Shown here: positions 45,080 to 54,510 of the stretch, in pieces
How positions within the stretch are numbered: position 1 is the first letter of the stretch
Layout of the letters: every line of letters begins with the position of its first letter
Assembly (NCBI GenBank): GCA_001804705.1
Contig: MHAY01000006.1
Span: 1 to 64,000, forward strand
DNA from: Ignavibacteria bacterium RIFOXYC2_FULL_35_21
Lineage (GTDB): Bacteria; Bacteroidota; Ignavibacteria; Kapaibacteriales; UBA2268
Reading direction: 5' to 3'
Length of the DNA: 64,000 nt
Notes under the pieces: generated by a model
What the model saw: the letters and a program-made list of their open reading frames with translations, nothing else
The model's database searches: none
What the model was told of the DNA's origin: nothing
Translations under genes and position numbers: made by a program

Positions 45080-46029
45080 AAATCTCCTTTTATAAATCTA
45101 TTTAACTTTGCAAAAACATCAACTTTTTGTAACTGTTTTTCTATTTCAATAATCTTATTAATTTCTTTTCTTTTTCTTGCTTTTTCAAGGTCAAAAGTAC
45201 ATTTATTATATTCAATTTCATTAAAAAATGATTGGCTTTTATTTGTTGGTGGATGTAACCGAGCATTTTGATAAATAAGTTTAGAGGCAGATTCGGATAA
45301 CATCTCATTATTAAATTCATCTACGGACATTACCCAAAAATTATGTTTTTCTTTATAATCTTCAAAAGTTCTTGAATACACAACTAAAAAGTGTCTCTCA
45401 TCATCAATTAAATCTTGTAATTTGAAATTAAATCCAATTTTTCCACCTTCTTCTTCATGTGAAGATTTCACTTGAATTGTACGAATAATCAAAGCGTAAT
45501 CAATACTATCACATCCAGGATTTTGACATTTTGTATTTCTTGGTTTTATCTCACTTCCGCATATTTTACATACCGGATATTCAACACAATTATTACTTCC
45601 ACATTTGACACAACTTCTTGTTTGACTACTAAAACTATGTTTGCAGAAATTACATGTAAACTGATAATTTCTTTGGCCACTTGTTGTAATAAGATTAGAA
45701 GTCATCTTTGTATCACATTTAGGGCAATCGTGCTCAGTAGTATATTTATTGAAAATATAACCACAATCGAGGCATTTTCTAGTTTTTAGATAATCCTTCT
45801 GGTTTAAATCTTTTAAAAAATTTTTACAATTCTTATCACTACAGCTAACAATATGTTTAGATTCCCAATCACTAAAACATTTTTTACATACAAATTTTTG
45901 GGCAATAAAGTCAATCCTTGTATCAAAGTAGGGTCTATAAACAAACCAATTTCTTTTTGCTAATTCAAAGGCTACCATATTTTCGCCAATACTACCAAAA
46001 AGACCACTTTTAATATCCTGATTCAGCAT
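45076..46029 (-). CDS. PD-(D/E)XK nuclease-like protein with four inserted zinc ribbons, candidate restriction enzyme
   Basis: 317-residue protein. GSIGENMVAFELAKRNW (Glu16), RIDFI (Asp40) and IQVKSS (Gln186, Lys188) look like the E, D and QxK elements of a PD-(D/E)XK core. Between Asp40 and Gln186 lie eight Cys pairs: C48/C51, C63/C68, C86/C89, C102/C105, C126/C129, C140/C143, C154/C157 and C168/C173, enough for four zinc ribbons. The last pairs (CKIC, CQNPGC) resemble the ribbon in the facing methyltransferase. I infer a restriction endonuclease whose ribbons read DNA; no matching family is known to me. Confidence 0.65.
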   Translation of the reverse strand: MLNQDIKSGLFGSIGENMVAFELAKRNWFVYRPYFDTRIDFIAQKFVCKKCFSDWESKHIVSCSDKNCKNFLKDLNQKDYLKTRKCLDCGYIFNKYTTEHDCPKCDTKMTSNLITTSGQRNYQFTCNFCKHSFSSQTRSCVKCGSNNCVEYPVCKICGSEIKPRNTKCQNPGCDSIDYALIIRTIQVKSSHEEEGGKIGFNFKLQDLIDDERHFLVVYSRTFEDYKEKHNFWVMSVDEFNNEMLSESASKLIYQNARLHPPTNKSQSFFNEIEYNKCTFDLEKARKRKEINKIIEIEKQLQKVDVFAKLNRFIKGDF

Positions 46030-46107
46030 AAGATTTTTCTATCTAAATAGTTGTATAACAGAAAATTTTATCAAATATAAGAAAAATTCTTTATTTTCAA
46101 AATAATT

Positions 46108-46977
46108 CTACTTCACCGGCACAGCAATCTTATACACATCCCCTTTTGACGGTTTTGGGAGCTTCCTTTCAAGAATCCAGGGGTTGAGAATTTTTATGTC
46201 TTTGTATGTTGTGCCTTGTTCTGATGCCCATTTCGAGAGGTTTGGTATTTCTTCATTACATTCGATATATTTTACATTATCGGGTTTATATTTTTCGTTG
46301 TTGTCAATTCTGAAACCGTACTTCTCAGGATTTGACATGATTTCCTTGATGACAACTATCCTGAGAATATACCTTGAGGTTTCTTCATTCAGGAATAAAT
46401 CGAAAAAGCCGTTGCCGTTCTGGTAATCGAGGTGTGAGCTGACGTTTGTGTTGCCCATGTTATATCCCGCCGCAGACAATAGCCATGACTTATGCTGTTG
46501 GTAGCCGTCTTTCAGATATTTGCATGCGGCTTCTGTGCTTTTTTCGGGATGCCGCCTTTCGTCAACGTAATCATCCACCTGCAGACGATAAGCACGGGCT
46601 GTTGCCGGCATGAACTGCCACAAACCGACAGCACCTTTCGAGGAACGCGACATGTATAATGCACTTTCAGCTACAGAAAGATATTTTAAATCATCGGGCA
46701 TATTCTTTTCTTTGATGATTTTCTCAAACATCGGAAAATATCTTCCCGAACGTTTGATATAAAGTATTACCTGACCCGGTTGTTGAAGAAGGAGGTAAAA
46801 TTCACGCTCTGCCCTTTCCCGAACCTCAGGAATATCGAGAGGTACTTTCTCTCCGCAAAAATCAAGCTGTGCAGGTAGTTTCAGTGATGACAGATAAGTA
46901 AAATAATTCTGTGCTTTGAGTACAGAAATTGAAAATAAAAATGATAGAACTACAAAAGTTAAAACAAATTTTTTCAT
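46108..46977 (-). CDS. Lytic transglycosylase (SLT domain)
   Basis: 289-residue periplasmic enzyme cutting peptidoglycan strands. Signal peptide to about residue 22 (VLKAQ). The SLT core is clear: LKYLSVAESALYMSRSSKG holds the catalytic Glu, then GLWQFMPATARAY and LLSAAGYNMGN. The C-terminal 60 residues (NLSKWASEQGTTYKDIKILN) form a degenerate LysM-like segment. It resembles MltD in plan but is shorter. ABC ATPase gene 46983-47615 lies just upstream on the same strand. Confidence 0.9.
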   Translation of the reverse strand: MKKFVLTFVVLSFLFSISVLKAQNYFTYLSSLKLPAQLDFCGEKVPLDIPEVRERAEREFYLLLQQPGQVILYIKRSGRYFPMFEKIIKEKNMPDDLKYLSVAESALYMSRSSKGAVGLWQFMPATARAYRLQVDDYVDERRHPEKSTEAACKYLKDGYQQHKSWLLSAAGYNMGNTNVSSHLDYQNGNGFFDLFLNEETSRYILRIVVIKEIMSNPEKYGFRIDNNEKYKPDNVKYIECNEEIPNLSKWASEQGTTYKDIKILNPWILERKLPKPSKGDVYKIAVPVK

Positions 46978-46982
46978 AATTA

Positions 46983-47615
46983 TTACTTTAACGAAACATC
47001 AATAATCTCATGACAGAGTAGTTTATCTCTCTCGTCATTAGTAGCAATTATTACGCCAGCTCCCGCTGATGTTTGCTTTTCGATTATTACGTGAATGCTT
47101 CCGACACCCGCAGAATCGAGATTGGTCATAGGTTCGTCGAACAGGAGAATTTCGCATTCTCTTTGCAGAGCAAGAATATATTTCATTCTTTGTTTCATGC
47201 CGGATGAAAATGTTCTAATCAGGTCATCCTTTTTTTTGTGAAGATTAAATGTTTCGAGAAGTTCATTTGCTCTATTCAAATCGAAAGTTGTTCCTGTTAA
47301 TCCCGACATGATTTTTATATGTTCGATAGGTGTAAATTCATCATACAAATTCAGGTAGGGAGCGACATATCCGAAATGCTGAAAATAATCTTCTTTTTTT
47401 ATTATAGCATCATCAACTTTTAGCTCAACTTTTCCACTCGTAGGTTTCAGGATACTGCAAAGTATTTTCAGAAATGTGGTTTTTCCTGAACCGTTGGGAC
47501 CGGCAACACCGATTATTTTCCCATTTGATAGTTCAAGATTAATATTAGAAATAATTGTCTTATTTCTGCTGAATGCTTTCGATATATTTTCTGCTTTTAA
47601 TTGAAAATTATTCAT
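46983..47615 (-). CDS. ABC transporter ATP-binding protein (CcmA-like)
   Basis: 210-residue ABC ATPase, near the length of CcmA of the heme export system. Walker A is GPNGSGKTT, the signature FSSGMKQRMK, and Walker B ILLFDEPMTNLD. It has no permease gene in the window, so the transport partner is unknown. The 5-bp gap to the transglycosylase gene suggests shared transcription. Confidence 0.85.
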   Translation of the reverse strand: MNNFQLKAENISKAFSRNKTIISNINLELSNGKIIGVAGPNGSGKTTFLKILCSILKPTSGKVELKVDDAIIKKEDYFQHFGYVAPYLNLYDEFTPIEHIKIMSGLTGTTFDLNRANELLETFNLHKKKDDLIRTFSSGMKQRMKYILALQRECEILLFDEPMTNLDSAGVGSIHVIIEKQTSAGAGVIIATNDERDKLLCHEIIDVSLK

Positions 47616-47648
47616 GAAAAAATATTATCCTTTTTTTTAAAATGAAAA

Positions 47649-47825
47649 TGTCATTCCGCACTTGATGCGGAATCCATAGGCATTAACACAAATGGATGCT
47701 GAACTAAATTCAGGCATGACAAACTCAGAATGTCATTCCGCACTAGATGCGGAATCCATAGGCATTAATCCAAGTTGGATGCTGAACTGATCCCCACTTT
47801 CGTGAGGACAAGGTTTAGCATGACA
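47649..47825. repeat. Two TGTCATTCCGC elements in tandem, family C
   Basis: Copy 1 is 47649-47721 and copy 2 is 47731-47825. Both begin TGTCATTCCGCACT and end CATGACA or GCATGACA, so TGTCAT is inverted at the ends. Each has an inner hairpin (TTCCGCA/TGCGGAA) and the phrase GGATGCTGAACT. Related intergenic elements are known from many Bacteroidota genomes; a fragment is at 31222. Confidence 0.8.
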
Positions 47826-47904
47826 TCGCCTATATATACTGTATCGGTTAAAATAATAATTCTTAAATTGCTATGTTTCAGAATACAATTTAATTAATAT
47901 AAAG

Positions 47905-50142
47905 ATGGCATTAAAATTAGTAAAAGTTATAAACGCTCCCAATTCAAATTTACTAGCCCAACTGAATGAGGAACAAAAAAATGCAGTAACAACAGTGGAA
48001 GGGCCGTTACTGATTGTTGCAGGTGCTGGTAGCGGCAAGACCCGCGTATTGACTCACCGTGTAGCTTATCTGATTGAGCAGGGAATAAATCCATATAACA
48101 TTCTTGCACTCACTTTCACAAATAAAGCGGCAAGAGAGATGCTCGACAGGATTTCACATATCGTTCCTTCGGATTCCGTAAATAAAGTCTGGGCAGGAAC
48201 TTTCCATTCAATTTTTGCTCGTCTTCTTAGATACGAAGCAAGTCATATAGGGTACACAAGTTCATTCTCTATTTACGACACAGATGATTCTCTGAGTGTC
48301 GTTAAAAATGTGATGAATACACTTGGGATAAATCATCAGAAATATTCACCTCAAAGTATGAGGGGTAGAATTTCCTGGGCAAAGAACCAGATGATTGACA
48401 GCGAAAAATATTCCAACTCTGCCGACAGCGATTTGGAAAAACAGACTGCCACTGTCTATGATGCTTATGAAAAATTGCTCATCGTTAACAATGCGATGGA
48501 CTTCGATGATTTGCTAATCAATATGATTAATGCACTGCAAATTTCGGATGAGACGCTTGAAAAATATCAAAACAGGTTTAAATACATTCTCGTTGATGAG
48601 TACCAGGACACAAACCGTGCCCAGTATGTTGTGATTAATATGCTTGCACGCAAACATAAAAACATTTGCGTTGTCGGTGATGATGCACAGAGTATTTATC
48701 GCTGGCGTGGTGCTGATATCCGTAATATTCTCGATTTTCAGAAAGATTATGCTGATGCAAAAGTTGTGAGGCTTGAACAGAATTACCGTTCAACGAAAAC
48801 TATACTTGGTGCAGCGGATTCAGTTATAAAATTTAATCGTAAGCAGCTTCATAAAACACTGTGGACAGATAATGCTGACGGAGACCCTGTAAAGGTGATT
48901 GAAACAATTGACGACAGAGATGAGGCTGAGAGAATAGCCGGAATTGTTAAGGAAAATTCAAAAGACGGTGGATTCACTCACAAAGATTATGCAGTACTAT
49001 ACAGGACAAATGCCCAATCTCTTGCTCTCGAAAATGCGTTTAAGAAAGCACAAATACCTTATGTTATCATCGGGGGCATATCTTTCTATAAGAGAAAAGA
49101 AGTAAAAGATGTGCTGGCATATCTCAAACTTTTGGTTAACAAACAAGATTCGGAATCATTGCTGAGAGTAATCAACGAACCTCCACGAGGTATTGGGCCT
49201 ACATCTTTGAAATATATTAGAGGATTTGCTGAAAAAATTTCAATTTCCTTATATGATGCATTTCTCCGTGTAAACGAAAATGATTCTCTTCAGCAAAGGG
49301 CAAAAGAAGCAGTAAATAAATTCGTTGAACTAATTGAGAAATACCGTTCTGAAATAGGTAAGACAGAACCTGCCAAGCTTATAGAACAGTATATAGGCGA
49401 AACGGGGATTTTGCAGATGTACCGCGAAATTAATACGGAAGACTCTCTCGACAGATGGAACAACATACAACAGTTTCTATCCGATTTCATAGACTACTTC
49501 AACAGAAATGAAGATGCACAATTCGAGGATTATCTGAACCAGTTATCCTTACTGACTGACATTGATGAAAAAGACACAAGCCAGGAACAGGTTAAGCTAA
49601 TGACACTTCATTCTGCAAAAGGGCTGGAATTTCCTGTTGTCATTATTGCAGGACTCGAACATGGTTTACTTCCGCTTCTCCGGGCTGACAGCCATTTTGA
49701 AGAAGAGGAGGAAGAACGCAGGTTGTTTTATGTCGGAATAACCAGGGCAGAAAAACTGCTTTATCTTACCTATGCAGGAAGAAGGCTTAGATTCGGTTCT
49801 TATTCCGGTTCATCTCCATCAAAGTTCTTGAATGAGATTGACCGGAAATTTCTCGATTATGCAAAAAAGAAAAACAATGATTTACCTTTTAATTCATTTA
49901 AAACGAAAACCAAAAAAAGTAAAATTTTCTATGCTATAAATCCAAAAGAAACTCACTCATTTCAACAATCCGCAGAGACAATCATATTTCGCACAGGTGA
50001 TTGGGTGAACCATTCGCATTTCGGCAAGGGAAAAATAATGGCAGTTGTTGGCACAGGAAATAATGCAAAAGCTGTAGTGAATTTCAATTCAGTCGGCAAG
50101 AAAGTGTTGATGCTTCAATATGCTAAGCTGGAAAAACTTTGA
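47905..50142 (+). CDS. UvrD/PcrA/Rep family DNA helicase
   Basis: 745-residue superfamily 1A 3'-5' helicase for repair and replication restart. Motif I is GAGSGKTR (residues 40-47), motif II VDEYQDTN, motif III VGDDAQSIYRWRGA, motif V HSAKGLEFPVVII and motif VI VGITRAEKLLYLT. The C-terminus has a PcrA-like Tudor segment (DWVNHSHFGKGKIM). Length is normal for PcrA/UvrD. Confidence 0.95.
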   Translation: MALKLVKVINAPNSNLLAQLNEEQKNAVTTVEGPLLIVAGAGSGKTRVLTHRVAYLIEQGINPYNILALTFTNKAAREMLDRISHIVPSDSVNKVWAGTFHSIFARLLRYEASHIGYTSSFSIYDTDDSLSVVKNVMNTLGINHQKYSPQSMRGRISWAKNQMIDSEKYSNSADSDLEKQTATVYDAYEKLLIVNNAMDFDDLLINMINALQISDETLEKYQNRFKYILVDEYQDTNRAQYVVINMLARKHKNICVVGDDAQSIYRWRGADIRNILDFQKDYADAKVVRLEQNYRSTKTILGAADSVIKFNRKQLHKTLWTDNADGDPVKVIETIDDRDEAERIAGIVKENSKDGGFTHKDYAVLYRTNAQSLALENAFKKAQIPYVIIGGISFYKRKEVKDVLAYLKLLVNKQDSESLLRVINEPPRGIGPTSLKYIRGFAEKISISLYDAFLRVNENDSLQQRAKEAVNKFVELIEKYRSEIGKTEPAKLIEQYIGETGILQMYREINTEDSLDRWNNIQQFLSDFIDYFNRNEDAQFEDYLNQLSLLTDIDEKDTSQEQVKLMTLHSAKGLEFPVVIIAGLEHGLLPLLRADSHFEEEEEERRLFYVGITRAEKLLYLTYAGRRLRFGSYSGSSPSKFLNEIDRKFLDYAKKKNNDLPFNSFKTKTKKSKIFYAINPKETHSFQQSAETIIFRTGDWVNHSHFGKGKIMAVVGTGNNAKAVVNFNSVGKKVLMLQYAKLEKL

Positions 50143-50244
50143 ATGAATATTGTAAAATGCAAAATGTAGAATGTAAAATTGAATGAAATTTATCATAAAA
50201 CCAATTTTTCAATATTAATCACTTAATTAACTTTTAAAAATTCA

Positions 50245-50635
50245 TTATTAATTAGTCACTCATGTTACGCAGTTATTATTATCCTTGGCTTATAAAGTTC
50301 AATCCCAATAGGTTTATAGATAATTTCAGTTATGTTTTAATATAGACGTTCAACTCCTACTGAGTTGGACTCTGATTATTTATTGTCTGTTACAGATGTT
50401 TAACTCCTATTGAGTCGGTTGGACAGAAAATTTTCTGTCCCTACAATTGGAATTTAATTACAATCACAGAGTGATTGAACGTTTGTAATAAAATATATCC
50501 GAAATTAGCGACAACTCTATAGGAGTTGAACGTCTGTATTAAAACATAACTGAAATTAGTGATAATCCCATTAGTATTGAACTTTGTAGAATAAGGATAA
50601 TAATAACTGTGTAACGTGAGTTAATTAGTAAATAA
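50245..50635. repeat. Roughly 390-bp long inverted repeat built of family B units
   Basis: The two halves are reverse complements about an axis at 50439.5. 50270-50286 pairs exactly with 50593-50609. 50321-50359 pairs with 50520-50558 over 39 bp with a single mismatch (T/G). Inside are five GTTCAA/GTTGAAC units similar to those at 20887 and 24774. Near the axis is the palindrome GGACAGAAAATTTTCTGTCC (50421-50440), followed by CTAC. All pairs share the same axis without indels, so the structure is precise. Confidence 0.85.
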
Positions 50636-50654
50636 ATCGGTTTATATTTATAAT

Positions 50655-50687
50655 AATGAAGGAAGCATTATATCTGCTTCCTTCATT
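50655..50687. terminator. 13-bp perfect hairpin, probably ppiase-gene terminator
   Basis: AATGAAGGAAGCA (50655-50667) pairs perfectly with TGCTTCCTTCATT (50675-50687) over a 7-nt loop. On the minus strand it lies about 73 nt beyond the cyclophilin stop and is followed by ATTATAAATATAAAC, a weak T-rich tail. Confidence 0.55.
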
Positions 50688-50759
50688 ATGGTGTATTAAA
50701 AAAGTTCGCATGTACAATTATAATAACACGAAAATTTCAGTTTGTTTGCAAAATTTAGG

Positions 50760-51362
50760 TTAATCTGTTTTCTTTGTGATTTTCATTTCAACTTTAACTT
50801 TAGGTGCACTTCCGTCACATGGAACGCTGACTATCTTATCAACAACGTCCATTCCGGTAATGACCTTACCATAAACAGTGTACTGCTTATTGAGATGAGG
50901 AGCCGCAGCTACACAAATGAAAAACTGGGATGTAGCACTATTCGGGTCAGGAGTTCTTGCGGCTGACAATATACCTCTCTCGTGTGATATATCATTAAAT
51001 TCTGCTGGAACAGTTTTTTGGCCCGGTTCACCCATTCCCCATGTTTCCTTGGGTTTGCTCTTTGAATTTGGGTCGCCTCCCTGAATCATAAAACCGGGAA
51101 TTACTCTGTGGAATGCTGTTCCATCATAAAATTTGATGCCGACCAAACTATCGAAGTTATGGCAATGCTTGGGGGCAACATCAGGAAATAATTCTAATAT
51201 GATATTTCCAAAATCTACATCACCCTGCTTTACGCTAATCACATATTGCGGATTTTTCTTTTCTTCCATTTTTACCTTCTTTTTATTATTACTCGTTTCT
51301 GTACAAAATGTAACAGATGTTAAAACCAATCCAATTAAAAATAATCTCAGAAATGTTTTCAT
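50760..51362 (-). CDS. Cyclophilin-type peptidyl-prolyl isomerase, lipoprotein
   Basis: 200-residue proline isomerase. The N-terminus (LFLIGLVLTSVTFC) is a signal with a possible lipobox Cys, so it acts outside the cytoplasm, in keeping with a role in folding secreted proteins. Core motifs are FYDGTAFHRVIPGFMIQGGD and RTPDPNSATSQFFI. GGAGG lies 9 nt before ATG 51362. The length is as expected for single-domain forms plus signal. Confidence 0.92.
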   Translation of the reverse strand: MKTFLRLFLIGLVLTSVTFCTETSNNKKKVKMEEKKNPQYVISVKQGDVDFGNIILELFPDVAPKHCHNFDSLVGIKFYDGTAFHRVIPGFMIQGGDPNSKSKPKETWGMGEPGQKTVPAEFNDISHERGILSAARTPDPNSATSQFFICVAAAPHLNKQYTVYGKVITGMDVVDKIVSVPCDGSAPKVKVEMKITKKTD

Positions 51363-51513
51363 GTAAATAAACCTCCTTATAATAAAAAATTTTTGTTTTT
51401 AGACTTGATTTCAAATGTTTTATTGTTGTTTTCAAATAATTTACAACTATCATAGCAAAATTCTATACTAATAGATTGAGTAAATTCAAGTCTAGTTAGT
51501 ATATTTATTACTT

Positions 51514-51828
51514 TTAGAATATACGAATACCTTTATTAAGGATTTCAGACTGAATAAAAAAACTATCCAATGAAGAACTATCGAGTGGTAAAATGGACAA
51601 ACGAATGTCAACTTTGCGGTATAAACCTCTTATTTTTTCTTTATCTTTAAAACGGTTTCCTTCAAAACTATCCGATACAACAGCAATATCAATATCGCTC
51701 CATTCGTTTTCTATTCCTCTTGAATATGAACCGTACAGATAGGCTTCCTTGACAGGGTATCCTGTTTCTTCTAATAAATTAATATATTTCCTTGCAATTT
51801 CTAATATTTCAGGTTTAACAGCATCCAT
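51514..51828 (-). CDS. MNT-type nucleotidyltransferase (antitoxin)
   Basis: 104-residue minimal nucleotidyltransferase. The catalytic motif is LYGSYSRGIENEWSDIDIAV, with GSxxRG and the metal-binding DxD. Proteins of this type pair with HEPN toxins and can block them by adding AMP. Its start overlaps the C-terminal remains of the upstream HEPN gene. Confidence 0.85.
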   Translation of the reverse strand: MDAVKPEILEIARKYINLLEETGYPVKEAYLYGSYSRGIENEWSDIDIAVVSDSFEGNRFKDKEKIRGLYRKVDIRLSILPLDSSSLDSFFIQSEILNKGIRIF

Positions 51829-52220
51829 TGATACATCTCTTTGATATTTTTAAAATTTGATTCTGTAAATTCTTTAGTACAAATTTTATAGAACTCCAGT
51901 TTTTCATCTGGATATCATGCTTCGATATGAAAATCATTAAACCTCTCAAGCATTTTAAGTTTTTCTTCAGTAAATTTCATATTGATTAATTGGGATAGTC
52001 TGACTAAGTCATGAATTTTTGGTGGAACTTTATTGACATCATTTACAAAGTGTGCTTTTAAAATTATTTCAACTACTAAATGTCCTATAAACAAACACCA
52101 ATCATATTTTCTTGATTCTAACAATGCTTGAGCTGTCTCCAAATCATGTTTTGCAGATTTCACCCAGTAGCTAATATTTTCTTCCTTAGTCATAAACAAA
52201 TTTACGAAAAAAACACACAA
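51801..52220 (-). pseudogene. HEPN protein gene with in-frame TGA
   Basis: The frame from 52220 reads as a HEPN protein (SYWVKSAKHDLETAQALLES, then WCLFIGHLVVEIILKAHFV) and stops at TGA 51915-51917 after FNDFHIEA. The same frame continues YPDEKLEFYKICTKEFTE and reaches TAG at 51801, overlapping the MNT start by 28 nt. Family members have EARYPD here, so an Arg codon CGA most likely became TGA. The 101-residue product lacks the last helix. It may still fold, but it is a truncation of the toxin partner. Confidence 0.8.
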
Positions 52221-52316
52221 TAATTATTTGTGTGTTTCCCAGCTTACTTACATTATTAAATCATATTAAGATAGAAGAATGTTAAATGAATAATATTTCA
52301 AATATTAAATTCAGTC

Positions 52317-54125
52317 TTATTCCTTCTTGTTCCTTCTTCTGTTGGGGTCAAGTTCCATCTTACGCAGTCTAATATTTTCTGGTGTAATCTCAATCAGTTC
52401 ATCTTCTGCAATAAATTCGATACACTGGTCAAGCGAAAGTTTTCTGCAGGGCCTAAGAACGACAGTTGCATCGGAGTTCGATGCTCTCATATTCGTAAGC
52501 TTTTTCTCTTTTGTAATATTCACAATCAAATCCTGAGTTTTATTTCTTTCGCCAACAATCATTCCCGGATAAACTTCGTATCCCGGTTCGATGAATAACT
52601 CGCCTCTGTCTTCCATACCATAAGCGGCATTGGCTGTGGCTCTTCCCTGCCTGTCAGCAACCAAGGCTCCTGATGACCTCTGCGGTATAGGGCCATACCA
52701 TGGTTCGTATCCGTCAAACAAGGTATTCATAACTCCTGCACCTTTAGTGTCTGTTAGGAATTGGCTTCTGAAACCAATTAATCCTCGTGAAGGTATCCTG
52801 AATTCCATATTAACCCTACCGCTTCCACTGTTCGTAATATTTGCCATCACGCCTTTTCTGACTGATAACTTTGATGTCAAAATACCAATATGCTCTTCGG
52901 GTATATCGAGCAAAAGTAATTCCACAGGCTCACAGAGTTTCCCGTCAATATCTTTTGTAATTACCTGCGGCTTTGAAACCAAAAACTCATATCCTTCACG
53001 TCTTATTGTTTCGATTAACACCGCCATCTGAAGTTCTCCCCTGCCGCATACTTCGAAAGCATCTGTCCTGTCGAGATATTTCAGTTCGATTGCGACGTTT
53101 CTTAGTGTTTCTCTTTCGAGTCTTTCTTTAAGGTGGCGTGTAGTCAGGAACTTGCCTTCCCTCCCGGCAAATGGGCTGTCATTCACATAAAATATCATTG
53201 ATAGTGTAGGCTCGTCAACTTTTATTCTCGGCAGAGGTTTCGGATTTTCATTCGAGGTAATTGTATCCCCAATCTCAAGATTTTCTACACCTGCTAATGC
53301 TATAATATCTCCTGCTTCAACCTGGGTAACCTGCTTTTTCTTCAATCCCTGGAAATTAAACAGAGCTGAAAATTTTATACCGGTTATGGTTTTGTCTTCC
53401 ACCACCAAAGAATAAGTTTTGTTCATTTCGAGTATGCCATGTGAAAGCCTTCCGATTGCAATCTGGCCGACATAAGAATCATAGTCAAGATTAGTAACGA
53501 GAAACTGAGGCACTTCATTGTCATCAGCATCGGGCCCGGGAATTTCCGATATAATTGCATCAAATAATGGCTTCAGGTCTTCGGAATTATCACCTATTTC
53601 ATTATGAGCTACACCTGTCTTTGCATTTGTGTATAGTATCTTGAATTCGATTTGCTCATCCTGTGCATCAAGGTCAATGAATAAATCATATACTTCATTA
53701 ATCACCTGTTGAATTCTTGCATCGGGACGGTCAATTTTGTTAATCACAAGAATAATCGGAAGCTTTTTTGCAAGTGCTTTCTTGACTACAAATCTGGTCT
53801 GAGGCAAGGGACCTTCGCTTGCGTCAACGAGAATTAAAGCACCGTCAACGAGATTTAAGCTTCTTTCCACCTCGCCACCGAAGTCGGCATGTCCGGGTGT
53901 ATCAACGATATTAATTTTTACATCATTATAAAATATCGAGGTATTCTTCGCCATTATTGTTATGCCGCGTTCCTTCTCGAGGTCCATCGAATCCATGATT
54001 CTATCTTCGACAACCTGGTTATCCCTGAAAGTTCCGCTTTGCTTGAGCATACCGTCAACAAGTGTAGTCTTACCATGGTCAACATGTGCAATAATTGCAA
54101 TGTTACGTAAATTTTCTTTTCTCAT
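52317..54125 (-). CDS. typA: Ribosome-associated GTPase TypA/BipA
   Basis: 602-residue translational GTPase helping 50S assembly and stress adaptation. G1 is AHVDHGKTT (from residue 13), G3 is [16 protein letters not shown] and G4 is [12 protein letters not shown]-like domains III and V and the TypA-specific C-terminus ([18 protein letters not shown]) are present. Length is normal. Palindromic sites at 54220-54265 lie before its start. Confidence 0.97.
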   Translation of the reverse strand: MRKENLRNIAIIAHVDHGKTTLVDGMLKQSGTFRDNQVVEDRIMDSMDLEKERGITIMAKNTSIFYNDVKINIVDTPGHADFGGEVERSLNLVDGALILVDASEGPLPQTRFVVKKALAKKLPIILVINKIDRPDARIQQVINEVYDLFIDLDAQDEQIEFKILYTNAKTGVAHNEIGDNSEDLKPLFDAIISEIPGPDADDNEVPQFLVTNLDYDSYVGQIAIGRLSHGILEMNKTYSLVVEDKTITGIKFSALFNFQGLKKKQVTQVEAGDIIALAGVENLEIGDTITSNENPKPLPRIKVDEPTLSMIFYVNDSPFAGREGKFLTTRHLKERLERETLRNVAIELKYLDRTDAFEVCGRGELQMAVLIETIRREGYEFLVSKPQVITKDIDGKLCEPVELLLLDIPEEHIGILTSKLSVRKGVMANITNSGSGRVNMEFRIPSRGLIGFRSQFLTDTKGAGVMNTLFDGYEPWYGPIPQRSSGALVADRQGRATANAAYGMEDRGELFIEPGYEVYPGMIVGERNKTQDLIVNITKEKKLTNMRASNSDATVVLRPCRKLSLDQCIEFIAEDELIEITPENIRLRKMELDPNRRRNKKE

Positions 54126-54219
54126 AAAAACTTCAATTAAAAAAACCTATATGACAAAACAGATGGGAATAAATTGTAAAATATTTTTACTTATGCCTGT
54201 TATCATAATTGAAAATTTG

Positions 54220-54265
54220 TACAGTATATTGAACAATATTCATCTTTTTTATTCAGTATACTGAA
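54220..54265. promoter_or_regulatory. Two TTCAGTATACTGAA-type operator sites
   Basis: TTCAGTATACTGAA (54252-54265) is a perfect 14-bp palindrome. TACAGTATATTGAA (54220-54233) is the same with two changes. They are 32 bp apart, three helical turns, in the gap between the divergent typA and sensor kinase genes. A dimeric regulator binding both is plausible. Confidence 0.5.
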
Positions 54266-54510
54266 CAAAATAAACATTTCATAAACAAATTTTAATTGAA
54301 TATTATGATTGTCAAATAAAGATACCATATTACAATTATGTTTGGAATTAAAAGGTCGATCAGGATTACTAATTAATTAAATCAATTAATCCAAGAGATG
54401 TTATCCTTAATATTATAAAATAATTTTTTAACTTTGAAATTCTTTGAATAAGTAATATCTTTTGTTTATTCAAAGTTAACTTATATAAAAAATCGAGATA
54501 GAAAAAGGTA

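Noticed and set aside
51915-51917. Selenocysteine or recoded TGA in the HEPN gene
   Set aside because: No SECIS-like hairpin follows, the family has Arg here and not Cys, and a single C to T change explains the stop.
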